The position numbers and the translations under genes were made by a program. The notes below the pieces were generated by a model. That model was given only the letters and a program-made list of their open reading frames with translations. It made no database searches and was not told the origin of the DNA. From the NCBI RefSeq assembly GCF_023264895.1, contig NZ_JAHFUY010000015.1, positions 33,712 to 97,711 on the forward strand: 64,000 bases of DNA, read 5' to 3'. Each line of letters starts with the position of its first letter. Within the stretch, counting starts at the first letter, position 1. Shown piece after piece: positions 48,136 through 55,680 of the stretch. The DNA is from Herbiconiux sp. (lineage in GTDB: Bacteria > Actinomycetota > Actinomycetes > Actinomycetales > Microbacteriaceae).

Positions 48136-48900
48136 ATGTCCATTCAGAGAACCGCTCGACGCCGCACGGGAATCATCGGACTGGGCGGTGCCGCCCTCGC
48201 CGGCGGGGTGCTCGTGTTCGGAGCCGCGGCACCCGCGCACGCCGAGACCGAGGTCGCCGAGCCGTCGAGCTTCACGAGCGCCTTCACCGTGATGGCCACA
48301 CCCGACCAGGTGCTGAACGCCGATGGCGTCGCGACGCCCGGCCCGGCCGGGGCCTCGGGCACCTTCGACTTCCGGGTCAACTCCGATCTCGACATCATCT
48401 GCTACGACATCACCGTGACCGGGATCTCGGGCGACTACATGAGCCCGGCGAAGACGGCCACCCACATCCACCAGGCCGCCGCCGGCAAGGCAGGCCCGCC
48501 GCGGATCGCCTTCCCGAACCCGGCGCCGGTCGGAGACGGCCCGCGCACGAGCTCGGGCTGCCTGCAGGGGCCGTTCACCACCGGGATCGTGAACAACGGC
48601 GTCGACACCGGCGATGGCTTCACCCTCGCGCAGCTCGAGGCCGACTCCGCGGCCTTCGCGGCCGACACCCACACGGCGGCGAACCCGGCGGGCGCCGTGC
48701 GCGGACAGCTCAGCCAGGTGCCGGTCGGCGGTGTGCAGACCGGTGGCGGAGGCGCGGCCTCGGCGCTCGCCGTGCCCGCGACTCCGGATGCCGCCGGCGC
48801 CACGGCCGGTGCGGTCGCTGCGGCGGCCATCGGCGTCGTGGGCCTCGGTCTCGCGGCCGGCGTCGCGCTCAAGCGTCGGCGCGACGGCATCGCCGGTTGA
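48136..48900 (+). CDS. secreted, membrane-anchored CHRD-domain protein
   Basis: 254 residues. A signal peptide (basic RTARRR, hydrophobic core to about 33, cleavage after AHA at 36) is followed by a CHRD-like domain (about 45-205) with ATHIHQAAAGKAGPPRIAF and HTAANPAGAVRGQL, including the HIH pattern. A Gly/Ala/Pro linker leads to a C-terminal helix (about 222-244) and the tail KRRRDGIAG. This is a sorting-signal layout, but no LPxTG is seen; LAVPATP precedes the helix. A sortase gene follows after 22 bases. The 193-base region upstream separates it from the broken sigma gene. Confidence 0.85.
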   Translation: MSIQRTARRRTGIIGLGGAALAGGVLVFGAAAPAHAETEVAEPSSFTSAFTVMATPDQVLNADGVATPGPAGASGTFDFRVNSDLDIICYDITVTGISGDYMSPAKTATHIHQAAAGKAGPPRIAFPNPAPVGDGPRTSSGCLQGPFTTGIVNNGVDTGDGFTLAQLEADSAAFAADTHTAANPAGAVRGQLSQVPVGGVQTGGGGAASALAVPATPDAAGATAGAVAAAAIGVVGLGLAAGVALKRRRDGIAG

Positions 48901-48922
48901 ACCGGGCTGACCTGAGGTTCGG

Positions 48923-49585
48923 ATGAGCGGGATCCTCCGCCGTGCGCAGCGGGGCGGGGTGGTGGCGGCTGTCGTGGTCGCCGCCGCCCTGCTCGGCGGA
49001 TGCGCGGGCTCAGGTGGTGCAGGCGCGCCGGTCGGCTCCTCGTCGCCGGCTGTCGCTGAGGGAGTGTCGCCGCCGGCCCCGACGTCTCCCTCGCCCACGC
49101 CGTCACCGGCGCCGTCGGGGGCGCCCGTGCCTCCGGCCCGCGGCGAGGTGCCCGCACGGCTCACGGTGCCGGCGCTCGGCCTCGACGAGGAGCTCATCGA
49201 CCTGGGCATCGGCACCGACGGCACCATGGAGGTGCCTCAGGACTTCTCGCGGGTCGGCTGGTTCACGGGCGGCGGTCGTGCCGGCGGGATCGGGCCCACG
49301 GTGCTCGCCGGGCACGTCGACTCCGCTGTCGGTCCGGCGGTCTTCTTCGACCTGGGGCTCCTGCAGGCCGGCGACCGGTTCTCGGTCACGGATGTCGCGG
49401 GGGCCGTCTTCGACTACGAGGTCTACCGCGCCGAGGACTTCCCGAAGGACGAGTTCCCCACCGGCGAGGTGTTCGGCGCGCTCCTCGACGACGAGGTGCG
49501 GCTCATCACCTGCACGGGACTCTTCGACGAGTCCGTCGGTCACTACAAGGACAACCGCGTCGTGTTCGCGGCCCGGGTCGCCTGA
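48923..49585 (+). CDS. class F sortase
   Basis: Cysteine transpeptidase predicted to attach proteins to the cell wall, 220 residues. An N-terminal hydrophobic segment ends in a lipobox-like LLGGC (Cys27), so it may be a lipoprotein or simply membrane anchored; a Pro/Ser linker (about 40-75) follows. Catalytic residues are His131 in TVLAGHVDS, Cys197 in LITCTG and Arg212 in KDNRVVF. Class F sortases of actinobacteria often stand beside one substrate; the CHRD protein just upstream is the natural candidate. Confidence 0.9.
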   Translation: MSGILRRAQRGGVVAAVVVAAALLGGCAGSGGAGAPVGSSSPAVAEGVSPPAPTSPSPTPSPAPSGAPVPPARGEVPARLTVPALGLDEELIDLGIGTDGTMEVPQDFSRVGWFTGGGRAGGIGPTVLAGHVDSAVGPAVFFDLGLLQAGDRFSVTDVAGAVFDYEVYRAEDFPKDEFPTGEVFGALLDDEVRLITCTGLFDESVGHYKDNRVVFAARVA

Positions 49586-49684
49586 GTCGGCCGTCACCCC
49601 TCCCGGGATGGGGTGGACCGGCCTACGGTGAAGAACGCAAGGCCGCACCGCCGACGGCACGGCCTCCGACGGAAGGACCGCCCC

Positions 49685-49975
49685 ATGGCACTCGAACTCG
49701 ACGAGACCACTCTCGATCACCGCGACCACGTCTACACCCTCACCGGCGGCGCCCCGGAATGGGCGATCATCCGAGACGGCGTCACCCTGGGCCACCTGGT
49801 GCTGACGTCGACGGCGGGTGAGGTGGACAAGCCGGTCTACGCCATCCGCACCACGGAGGGCACGGAAGGCAACCTCTTCGGCTCCGACTGGGAGCAGATC
49901 GTCAAGGCCTACCTCAACGACGTCGACCCCGCCATCGCCGCCCCGTACTCGGGCGAATCCGGCGCCTCCCAGTAG
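49685..49975 (+). CDS. hypothetical protein
   Basis: 96-residue soluble acidic protein without a recognised domain. The start is the ATG at 49685, with GGAAGGA upstream; the longer open frame is Arg-rich and unlikely. Visible segments are HVYTLTGGAPEWAIIRDGVTLGHLVL and VYAIRTTEGTEGNLFGSDWEQIVKAYL, suggesting a small alpha/beta fold. It ends 13 bases from the convergent secA2 stop. Confidence 0.75.
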   Translation: MALELDETTLDHRDHVYTLTGGAPEWAIIRDGVTLGHLVLTSTAGEVDKPVYAIRTTEGTEGNLFGSDWEQIVKAYLNDVDPAIAAPYSGESGASQ

Positions 49976-49988
49976 CGGTCGTGGGTTC

Positions 49989-52325
49989 TCACCCGAGGAA
50001 GCGGCGGAGCGACGTGGTGGCGCGGCGCCAGAGACGCTTCTCGGGGGAACCGAACGGATCCTCCGTGACCATGTAGGTCCAGGTGGAGCCGGGGCGGAGG
50101 AATCTCAGCCCTGCACCGTCGATGTCCCCGTCGGCCACCGCCTTCGCGAGGGTCGAGCCGATTCCGGATGCCACGTCGGGCAGGAAGCTCCCGAACTCCC
50201 GCTGGGCGATCTTCACGTACTCGTCGTGCGGGCTGTCGCGGCCGAGGGATCGCAGATGGATCCCCTCCCGCGCCTCCGCGAGGATCGCCGCGTGCCGGCA
50301 CCAGGACTCGTCGAGGTGGAACAGGGCCGCCCGGGTGGCGAACGCGTCGACCGCCGGCGCACCGAACTCACGCTCCACCGTCGCGAGATCGGCCGCGGCT
50401 GCCTGGGTGAGCAGGGTGCCGGCATCCGGTGCCCGGCGAAGGCCCTGCTCGAGCACCTGGTCGCGCAGGCGCAGCACCGCCGCGCGCTGCCGTGCCGGTG
50501 TCTCGGCGAAGCGGAGCGTGGCGGCCCGCTGCTGCTCGCGGGAGACCTCGCTCATCCGCTGGGCGTGGTCGAGGATGCCGGCGGCCCGGTCGAGACCCCC
50601 GGACCGGATGGCGGCGGAGTGCTCGTCGGACACGAGCTCCAGGTTCGACTGCACCACCTCGTCGTCGAGGCTCGCGAAGAAGATCGTCGAACCGGGGTCA
50701 CCCTGCCGGCCGGCGCGCCCACGGAGCTGGTCGTCGAGCCGGCCGTTGTCGTAGCGCTCGGCGCCGATCACGCAGAGGCCGCCGAGGGCCGCGACCCGTT
50801 CGCGGTCGCTCTCATCGGCACCGCCGAGGCGGATGTCGGTGCCGCGACCCGCCATCTGGGTCGAGATCGTGACCCGCCCGGCCTCGCCCGCCCGGGCGAT
50901 GATCGCGGCCTCCTCCTCGTCGTTCCTGGCGTTGAGCACGGCCGTGGCCACGCCGGCTCGCCCGAGGTCGGCGGCCAGCCGCTCCGACGCCGCGACACTC
51001 GCCGTGCCGACGAGCACGGGACGGCCGGTCGCGTGCTCCGAGCAGACGCGCTCGAGCAGTGCCGCGTGCTTCTCGTCGCGGGTGCGGAAGAGGCGGTCGG
51101 GGTGGTCGATGCGCCGGGAGGGCACTCGGGAGCCGATCTCGCCGGTCGTGAACCCGTAGCCCTCCGCCAGCAGCGGCGCCACGGCCAGCGCCGTGCCGCT
51201 CATGCCGCACACCGTGCGGTGCGAGGCGAGGAGCGATCGCACGGTGATCGAGTCCAGGACCTCGCTCACGGCACTCGGCCGGAGGCCCTCCTTCACCTCG
51301 ATGGCCTCGTGCAGCCCGTCCGGCCAGCGCTGTGCGACCGCCACCCGGCCGCGCGCGGCGCTGATGAGCTCGAGTCGCCCCTCGCGCACGAGGTAGTCGA
51401 CATCGCGCTGGACGAGCGCTCGGGCGTGCAGCGCGATGTTCACGGCGGTGAGGTGGTCGTGCGTGACCGAGTCGAAGAGGTTCGAGACCCCGAGCCGGCG
51501 TTCCACGGCGGTGGTGCCGGCCTCCGTGAGCGACACGTTGAGGCGATCGGTGTCGATCTCGAAGTGCTCGTGCTCCTCGAGCTCCGCCACCGCTGCCGCG
51601 ATGCGGGGTGAATCGATGAGGCGCTCGCCGCCGGCAGCGGCAGTGGCAGCAGCAGCGGCCAGGACGAGGGGGGTGCTCGCCTCGTCGATGAGCACGGCGT
51701 CGACCTCGTCGACGATCGCCACGTCCGGCCGCACCAGCGGCCCCTGCTCGCGGTCGACGCGGAAGCGGTCGCGGAGCGTGTCGAAGCCGAGCTCCGACGC
51801 GGAGACGTAGACGACGTCGGCGGCGTAGGCGAGGCGGCGCGACTCCGGATCCTGGTCGGCCGAGATCCACCCGACCGTGGCGCCGAACGCCTCGAGCAGT
51901 GGGCGCATCCACTCCGCGTCCCTCCGCGCGAGGTAGTCGTTGACCGAGATCACGTGCACGCGCCGGCCCTGCAGCACGAACCCGACCGCGGCGATCGCCC
52001 CGGCGAGCGTCTTGCCCTCCCCGGTGGCCAGCTGCACCCCGTGCCCGCCGAGCAGGGCGAGGGCTGCGATCAGCTGTGTGGAGAACGGCCGCTGTCCGAG
52101 GGTGCGCGCGCTCGCGTCGCCGACGATGCGACAGAACAGCCTCAGCTCGTCGTCGCTCCAGCGGCGCCCGACCGCCTCCCGCAGCCCGTCGATCACCATC
52201 GCATCAGACGACCCGTCCGAGGCCGGAACCGATGCGACGAGGCGCTCGAGACGATGGAAGCTCGCGACCCCGCCGATCCCGAGGAAGGCCTGGAGACGAG
52301 TGAGCGCGGGCCCCGAGATGAGCAT
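49989..52325 (-). CDS. secA2: accessory Sec translocase ATPase SecA2
   Basis: Motor ATPase that drives export of a subset of proteins through SecYEG, 778 residues, shorter than canonical SecA (about 850-950). Motifs: Walker A TGEGKTLAGA (GEGKT at 102-106), VNDYLARRDAEWM, Walker B VDEVDAVLIDEA (DEVD at 206-209), the NBD2 motif MAGRGTDIRLGG and QLRGRAGRQGDPG. The C-terminal zinc-binding tail for SecB is absent, as expected for SecA2. The preprotein cross-linking and scaffold domains are present but compact. No aSec partner genes lie nearby; the tRNA-Val insertion begins 30 bases upstream of its start. Confidence 0.9.
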   Translation of the reverse strand: MLISGPALTRLQAFLGIGGVASFHRLERLVASVPASDGSSDAMVIDGLREAVGRRWSDDELRLFCRIVGDASARTLGQRPFSTQLIAALALLGGHGVQLATGEGKTLAGAIAAVGFVLQGRRVHVISVNDYLARRDAEWMRPLLEAFGATVGWISADQDPESRRLAYAADVVYVSASELGFDTLRDRFRVDREQGPLVRPDVAIVDEVDAVLIDEASTPLVLAAAAATAAAGGERLIDSPRIAAAVAELEEHEHFEIDTDRLNVSLTEAGTTAVERRLGVSNLFDSVTHDHLTAVNIALHARALVQRDVDYLVREGRLELISAARGRVAVAQRWPDGLHEAIEVKEGLRPSAVSEVLDSITVRSLLASHRTVCGMSGTALAVAPLLAEGYGFTTGEIGSRVPSRRIDHPDRLFRTRDEKHAALLERVCSEHATGRPVLVGTASVAASERLAADLGRAGVATAVLNARNDEEEAAIIARAGEAGRVTISTQMAGRGTDIRLGGADESDRERVAALGGLCVIGAERYDNGRLDDQLRGRAGRQGDPGSTIFFASLDDEVVQSNLELVSDEHSAAIRSGGLDRAAGILDHAQRMSEVSREQQRAATLRFAETPARQRAAVLRLRDQVLEQGLRRAPDAGTLLTQAAAADLATVEREFGAPAVDAFATRAALFHLDESWCRHAAILAEAREGIHLRSLGRDSPHDEYVKIAQREFGSFLPDVASGIGSTLAKAVADGDIDGAGLRFLRPGSTWTYMVTEDPFGSPEKRLWRRATTSLRRFLG

Positions 52326-52355
52326 GGGTCATCTTACAACGGCTCCTGCAGAGGA

Positions 52356-52395
52356 GTGGGCCCTACCGGGATCGAACCGATGACATCCACGGTGT
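52356..52395 (-). repeat. direct repeat copy 1: duplicated 3' part of tRNA-Val (att site)
   Basis: A 40-base sequence identical to 53948-53987. On the minus strand it equals the tRNA-Val gene from the anticodon loop to the 3' end. Outside it the sequence diverges at once, and there is no 5' half, so it is not a functional tRNA. It marks the far end of an element integrated at tRNA-Val. Confidence 0.9.
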
Positions 52396-52545
52396 GGATG
52401 TGCCTAAGCCCCGGGATCCGCCATTCCACGAGTTTCTCGAATTCGCAGGTGCTCGAACTCGTCCCCGACTCCAACCGACGGGCACGCCTCAGGCGCGCGG
52501 TACGGGGAGGTGAAACTGCACGGTGGGGCCGTACGGGGCCATGAC

Positions 52546-52731
52546 CTAAACGCTCTCAGGTACGCCCTCCAGCACCAGAGCAACGCCGTCGTCCACCCAG
52601 TGGATCGCCGCAGACCGTCCAGCCGCTTGGAACATGGTGGACCCATCGTCCTCGTTGAAGATGTCGCCGAACGCGATGGTGCCGATGTGCTCCGGCCCGA
52701 TGTCCCCGGCTTCGATTTTGACGATGGACAA
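52546..52731 (-). CDS. small hypothetical protein in the tRNA-Val island
   Basis: 61 residues if started at the TTG 52731, which has AGGGAGA at suitable distance; a TTG seven codons further up is an alternative. Sequence: SIVKIEAGDIGPEHIGTIAF, then FNEDDGSTMFQAAGRSAAIHWVDDGVALVLEG. It looks like a small beta-rich soluble protein; no family is recognised. Codon use is less GC-biased than in the core genes. Confidence 0.45.
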   Translation of the reverse strand: MSIVKIEAGDIGPEHIGTIAFGDIFNEDDGSTMFQAAGRSAAIHWVDDGVALVLEGVPESV

Positions 52732-52901
52732 TTTGCTCTCCCTCGGTTGCAAGCAAGGGGGGACGCTGCCGTCTCAGGATAACAACCTTCGGCCCGCTAT
52801 CAACCTAACGCCGCGTGACGGCCCACGGAGGATCACGTGCCGGTTACTCGATGGGTGCGGTCCACCTCGGGCATGTCTGTGGGGACGGTTACGATTCGCA
52901 T

Positions 52902-53600
52902 ATGCCGGAAGTCAGCCAGGAGTTCCACGCCACCCGCTTCAAAGCTCAGACTCTCCAGAGGGGCATAGACTCTCTAAAGCAGTTGATGGAACGTCGAGTG
53001 ATGCAGTGGTGGGACGGGTACAACTCAAGTCACGACCCACACGGCTATCCAGCTCCCGCTGAGAGCCAGAGGCCCGGTGGAGAGATGGAGATGAATGTCA
53101 TCTACGCATCGATCGAAAGCTCAGCAGGCCGAACGCGCACGTTCGATGACATTGAAAAATTCCTGTTGGCGATGAGACAGCCGTACAAGAGCGTCAGTAT
53201 GAGCGTCTATATCACTCATCCGCTAGTAGGTAGCTACAAAATGGATCAGGGGCTCTCCTTTTCTGACTACGGATCAGGGACTACGACAGTCAAGGTTTCT
53301 GCCCCTTCAGACACCGACGCGGAGAGAGTCCTCTCTATCTTCATCGATGCTGCGGAGGAATCGAGGGTGCCCGTGGCGACACCTTCGAATGCTGCTCCGG
53401 AACCTCGTATCGATCGGAGACAAGCAAGCCCGTCCAGACTTCGTCGAGTCGGCTCTGCTCTCAACAAGCACCTGGTTCCTATCATCTCGGCCGCTGCGAT
53501 TGCCGCAGTCAGTGCATTCATCACGGTCTTGGTTACAAATGCGGTTGACAACGAACCACCGGCACCGGCTGTCACTGTCACCGTGACTCCGGGAGGCTAG
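52902..53600 (+). CDS. hypothetical membrane-anchored protein in the tRNA-Val island
   Basis: 232 residues from the ATG at 52902 (an in-frame start 29 codons upstream is possible but less likely). The first about 60 residues are helical and charged (FHATRFKAQTLQRGIDSLKQLMERRVMQWW), a mixed domain follows with MNVIYASIESSAGRTRTFDDIEKFLLAMRQ and ITHPLVGSYKMDQGLSFSDYGSG, and one transmembrane helix lies at about 195-218 (HLVPIISAAAIAAVSAFITVL), ending in a Pro/Val-rich external tail. No family is recognised. Lower GC and rarer codons than neighbours indicate transfer. It is the main cargo of the island; a defence or phage-related role is possible but unproven. Confidence 0.7.
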   Translation: MPEVSQEFHATRFKAQTLQRGIDSLKQLMERRVMQWWDGYNSSHDPHGYPAPAESQRPGGEMEMNVIYASIESSAGRTRTFDDIEKFLLAMRQPYKSVSMSVYITHPLVGSYKMDQGLSFSDYGSGTTTVKVSAPSDTDAERVLSIFIDAAEESRVPVATPSNAAPEPRIDRRQASPSRLRRVGSALNKHLVPIISAAAIAAVSAFITVLVTNAVDNEPPAPAVTVTVTPGG

Positions 53601-53947
53601 AGGTGACAAATCCAAATCAGGCGGTCCACAGGAGACAGTCTCGTCCGGACCCGCACGGTGTTGTTCGCAAGGTTCCGCGCCTGTCGCTCTAGGGGCGTGG
53701 TCGAGTCCGGGGGGACAAAATGAAGAAAGTCCCGTCATCGCGGCTGAGGCTTTCCCTCAACTCGATGATGTTCTCTTCCACAGCAAGCCGCGGGTGGCCG
53801 GACGGATCGCCCACGTCCCTGGCACCAGTCGCCAGATCCCACCGGTGTCGCAATACAGGCGGACGCCCTTCGGCAAAAGTAGGCCCGAAAAACAGAAAAC
53901 CGTCGGCTTGACCGGGGTTCCTTAACCTTGACCGAGGGTTCTACTAC
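53601..53947. other. gene-free end of the tRNA-Val island
   Basis: 347 bases without a convincing gene; short open frames here lack start sites and coding bias. The distal part holds two imperfect direct repeats, CTTGACCGGGGTTC (53907-53920) and CTTGACCGAGGGTTC (53927-53941), 20 bases apart and ending seven bases before the att core. Such repeats next to a tRNA core resemble integrase arm-type sites. Confidence 0.5.
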
Positions 53948-53987
53948 GTGGGCCCTACCGGGATCGAACCGATGACATCCACGGTGT
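53948..53987 (-). repeat. direct repeat copy 2: att core inside tRNA-Val
   Basis: Identical over 40 bases to 52356-52395 and forms the 3' part of the intact tRNA-Val gene. The repeat begins one base outside the tRNA 3' end and stops within the anticodon loop. Confidence 0.9.
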
Positions 53988-54021
53988 AAACGTGGCGCTC
54001 TACCAGCTGAGCTAAAGGCCC
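53949..54021 (-). tRNA. tRNA-Val (anticodon TAC)
   Basis: 73 bases, CCA not encoded. On the minus strand: acceptor GGGCCTT paired with AGGGCCC, D-arm AGCTCAGCTGGTAGAGC, anticodon stem CCACG/CGTGG around TTTACAC (anticodon TAC), T-arm with GGTTCGATCC. The gene is intact although its 3' part is an integration target. Confidence 0.96.
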
Positions 54022-54067
54022 CCTCGCGCCGAGGCGCCCCAAAAGCATACAGGCCTAGACTGCGGGT

Positions 54068-54772
54068 GTGCCTCCGCAGCCCTCCGCCTCCATCCGTGCG
54101 GAGAGAGCCCAGGCCGAGCACCGCTGGCCGGCGGCGATCGGGGTCATCGTCATCCTCGTGAGCTACGCGGTGCTGCCGAATCACCTGTTCGGGGTCATCC
54201 GCTACGGCGTCGTGGTCGTGTGCCTGGCACTGCTCGTGGCCGTGATCGTGGTCAACCCGCACCGGATGGTGAAGCAGACCGCCTGGTCGCGCCGGCTCGG
54301 GCTCGTGCTGGCCCTCGTGATCGGCGCGACGAACCAGCTGCTGCTCGTGCTCCTCATCTCGCTGCTCGTGCAGAACTCGCAGGACGGCCCGACCCTCCTC
54401 CTCGCCGCACTCCAGATCTGGGTGACCAACGTGATCGGCTTCGCCCTGCTCTACTGGGAGTTCGATCGGGGCGGCCCGGTCGTGCGCACGCAGCGCTCGC
54501 GCGAGCACCTGCCTCCCGCCGACTTCCGCTTTCCCCAGGACGAGGACCACGACGCCTCCCCCGAGGTCGCCGCGCACTCGTCGAAGTCGAGCAACTGGCT
54601 GCCGGGCTTCGTCGACTACTTCTACTTCTCGCTCTCGAACTCGATGGCGTTCAGCCCCACCGACACGATGCCCCTCACGCATCGCGCCAAGCTGCTGATG
54701 GGCCTTGAGGCCTTCGCCGGGTTCGTGCTGCTCGCTCTGGTGATCGCCCGCGGCGTCAGCCTGCTCGGCTGA
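54068..54772 (+). CDS. polytopic membrane protein, DUF1345-like
   Basis: 234 residues, GTG start. About five to six hydrophobic segments: AAIGVIVILVSYAVLPNHLFG, YGVVVVCLALLVAVIVV, LGLVLALVIGATNQLLLVLLISLL, LAALQIWVTNVIGFALLYWEF and a C-terminal LEAFAGFVLLALVIARGVSLL. The stretch YFYFSLSNSMAFSPTDTMPLTHRAKLLMGLE resembles the pore-like region of DUF1345 and two-helix channel proteins. Function unknown. It starts just beyond tRNA-Val and its 3' end faces the satD cassette. Confidence 0.78.
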   Translation: MPPQPSASIRAERAQAEHRWPAAIGVIVILVSYAVLPNHLFGVIRYGVVVVCLALLVAVIVVNPHRMVKQTAWSRRLGLVLALVIGATNQLLLVLLISLLVQNSQDGPTLLLAALQIWVTNVIGFALLYWEFDRGGPVVRTQRSREHLPPADFRFPQDEDHDASPEVAAHSSKSSNWLPGFVDYFYFSLSNSMAFSPTDTMPLTHRAKLLMGLEAFAGFVLLALVIARGVSLLG

Positions 54773-54778
54773 GACTGC

Positions 54779-54830
54779 ATATAAGCCCCCGCCTTATATC
54801 CGCCCGGATATCAGCCCTGAGCTGATATCC
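54779..54830. promoter_or_regulatory. paired inverted repeats downstream of the satD cassette (sites 3 and 4)
   Basis: Site 3 (54779-54799) is ATATAAGC-N5-CCTTATAT with one mismatch. Site 4 (54806-54830) is a perfect 10-5-10 palindrome, GGATATCAGC-CCTGA-GCTGATATCC. Both share the pattern ATATnAGC-N5-GCTnATAT with the sites upstream of satD. Their centres are 29 bases apart. Site 4 covers the last codons of the DUF3307-like gene. They may be operators or, in RNA, a terminator between the convergent genes. Confidence 0.6.
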
Positions 54831-55680
54831 AGAGGGCTCCCGCGGCCAGGATGGCGAGCGACCAGCTCACAAGACTGCCCACCAGGAAGTACTCGGCCTT
54901 GGACCCGCCCGGCCCGTCCTGCGAGATCTCGGGGAACCGCACGATCCCCTTGGCGGCGAGGATGCCCGCCACGATCGGCAGGGCCCCGGCGAGCGTGAGC
55001 CCGACGATCAGCAGCCGCTCGAGCGGCCCGATGATGCGCCCGCCCCGCAGATCCTCCACCACGAGAGGAGCAGCCTCGCTCTCGGCGACGGGCCGCCGCG
55101 ACCACCAGCGCGCTGCCGACCGGCGAGCGGGGGCGAGGGGCTCCGGATCGGCCGCGTCCGCGACCACCCGGCCGAGCCTGGCCTCCTCCATGGCCGGCCG
55201 GAGCGCCGAGCGCACGACGATGTTCGCGCTCTCGACCAGGAACAGCGCCGACCCGATCCCGAGCACCACGGTCGTCGGTGGCAGCGCGGCCACGGCTCCC
55301 GCCGGCGACGCGGCGAGAGCGTCGGCGAGGAAGCCCGAGAGGCCGGACGGCACGGGATCCACGAAGGCCGTGGCGACGAGCGCCACGACGACGGCCACAG
55401 CGGGGAGCGCCCGCGCACGGGACACCCGGGACACCCTTGACCGGCGGCCCGCCTCGACGGCCGGCTCGGTGCGGGTGGTGAGCAGCCAGCCCACGCCGAG
55501 CAGCAGGGGCACGGCGAGCCACGCCGGAGGCACCCCCAGCCCGGTGGCGGCGAGCACGAGCACCGCGACCCAGACGAGCCCGATCGCCGCGACGGTGACG
55601 GGCATCGGCGCCCGCCGGAGCCCGGCCCGGATGATGTCGGCCGCGCCGATGACGACGAGGATGAGCGCACCGATGATCAT
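54811..55680 (-). CDS. membrane protein partner of SatD (DUF3307-like)
   Basis: 289-residue integral membrane protein with about seven hydrophobic segments. The C-terminal third, GGRIIGPLERLLIVGLTLAGALPIVAGILAAKGIVRFPEIS followed by SKAEYFLVGSLVSWSLAIL, closely resembles the end of DUF3307 proteins, which commonly neighbour SatD family genes. A large loop (about 165-215) is Arg- and Ala-rich. The first ATG overlaps the satD stop by four bases. Function unknown; it forms a two-gene cassette with satD. Confidence 0.8.
   Translation of the reverse strand: MIIGALILVVIGAADIIRAGLRRAPMPVTVAAIGLVWVAVLVLAATGLGVPPAWLAVPLLLGVGWLLTTRTEPAVEAGRRSRVSRVSRARALPAVAVVVALVATAFVDPVPSGLSGFLADALAASPAGAVAALPPTTVVLGIGSALFLVESANIVVRSALRPAMEEARLGRVVADAADPEPLAPARRSAARWWSRRPVAESEAAPLVVEDLRGGRIIGPLERLLIVGLTLAGALPIVAGILAAKGIVRFPEISQDGPGGSKAEYFLVGSLVSWSLAILAAGALWISAQG

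Larger units (their letters stand above)
52356..53987. mobile_element. small genomic island/remnant at tRNA-Val
   Basis: About 1.6 kb bounded by 40-base identical repeats, one being the 3' part of an intact tRNA-Val gene. The crossover region from anticodon loop to 3' end is the classical target of tyrosine recombinases. The interior is visibly lower in GC (near 50-55% around 52900-53580) than the flanks and codes for only a small protein and a membrane-anchored protein. No integrase, transposase or replication gene remains, so it is either a decayed island or a satellite mobilised in trans. Two imperfect direct repeats lie beside one att core (53907-53941). Confidence 0.8.

Noticed and set aside
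52356-52395. Possible second tRNA gene
   Set aside because: Only the 3' half of tRNA-Val is present with no 5' half, so it cannot fold; it is the att duplicate.
53720-53911. 63-codon plus-strand open frame in the island
   Set aside because: Basic, Ser/Pro-rich sequence without a ribosome site or coding bias; treated as non-coding.
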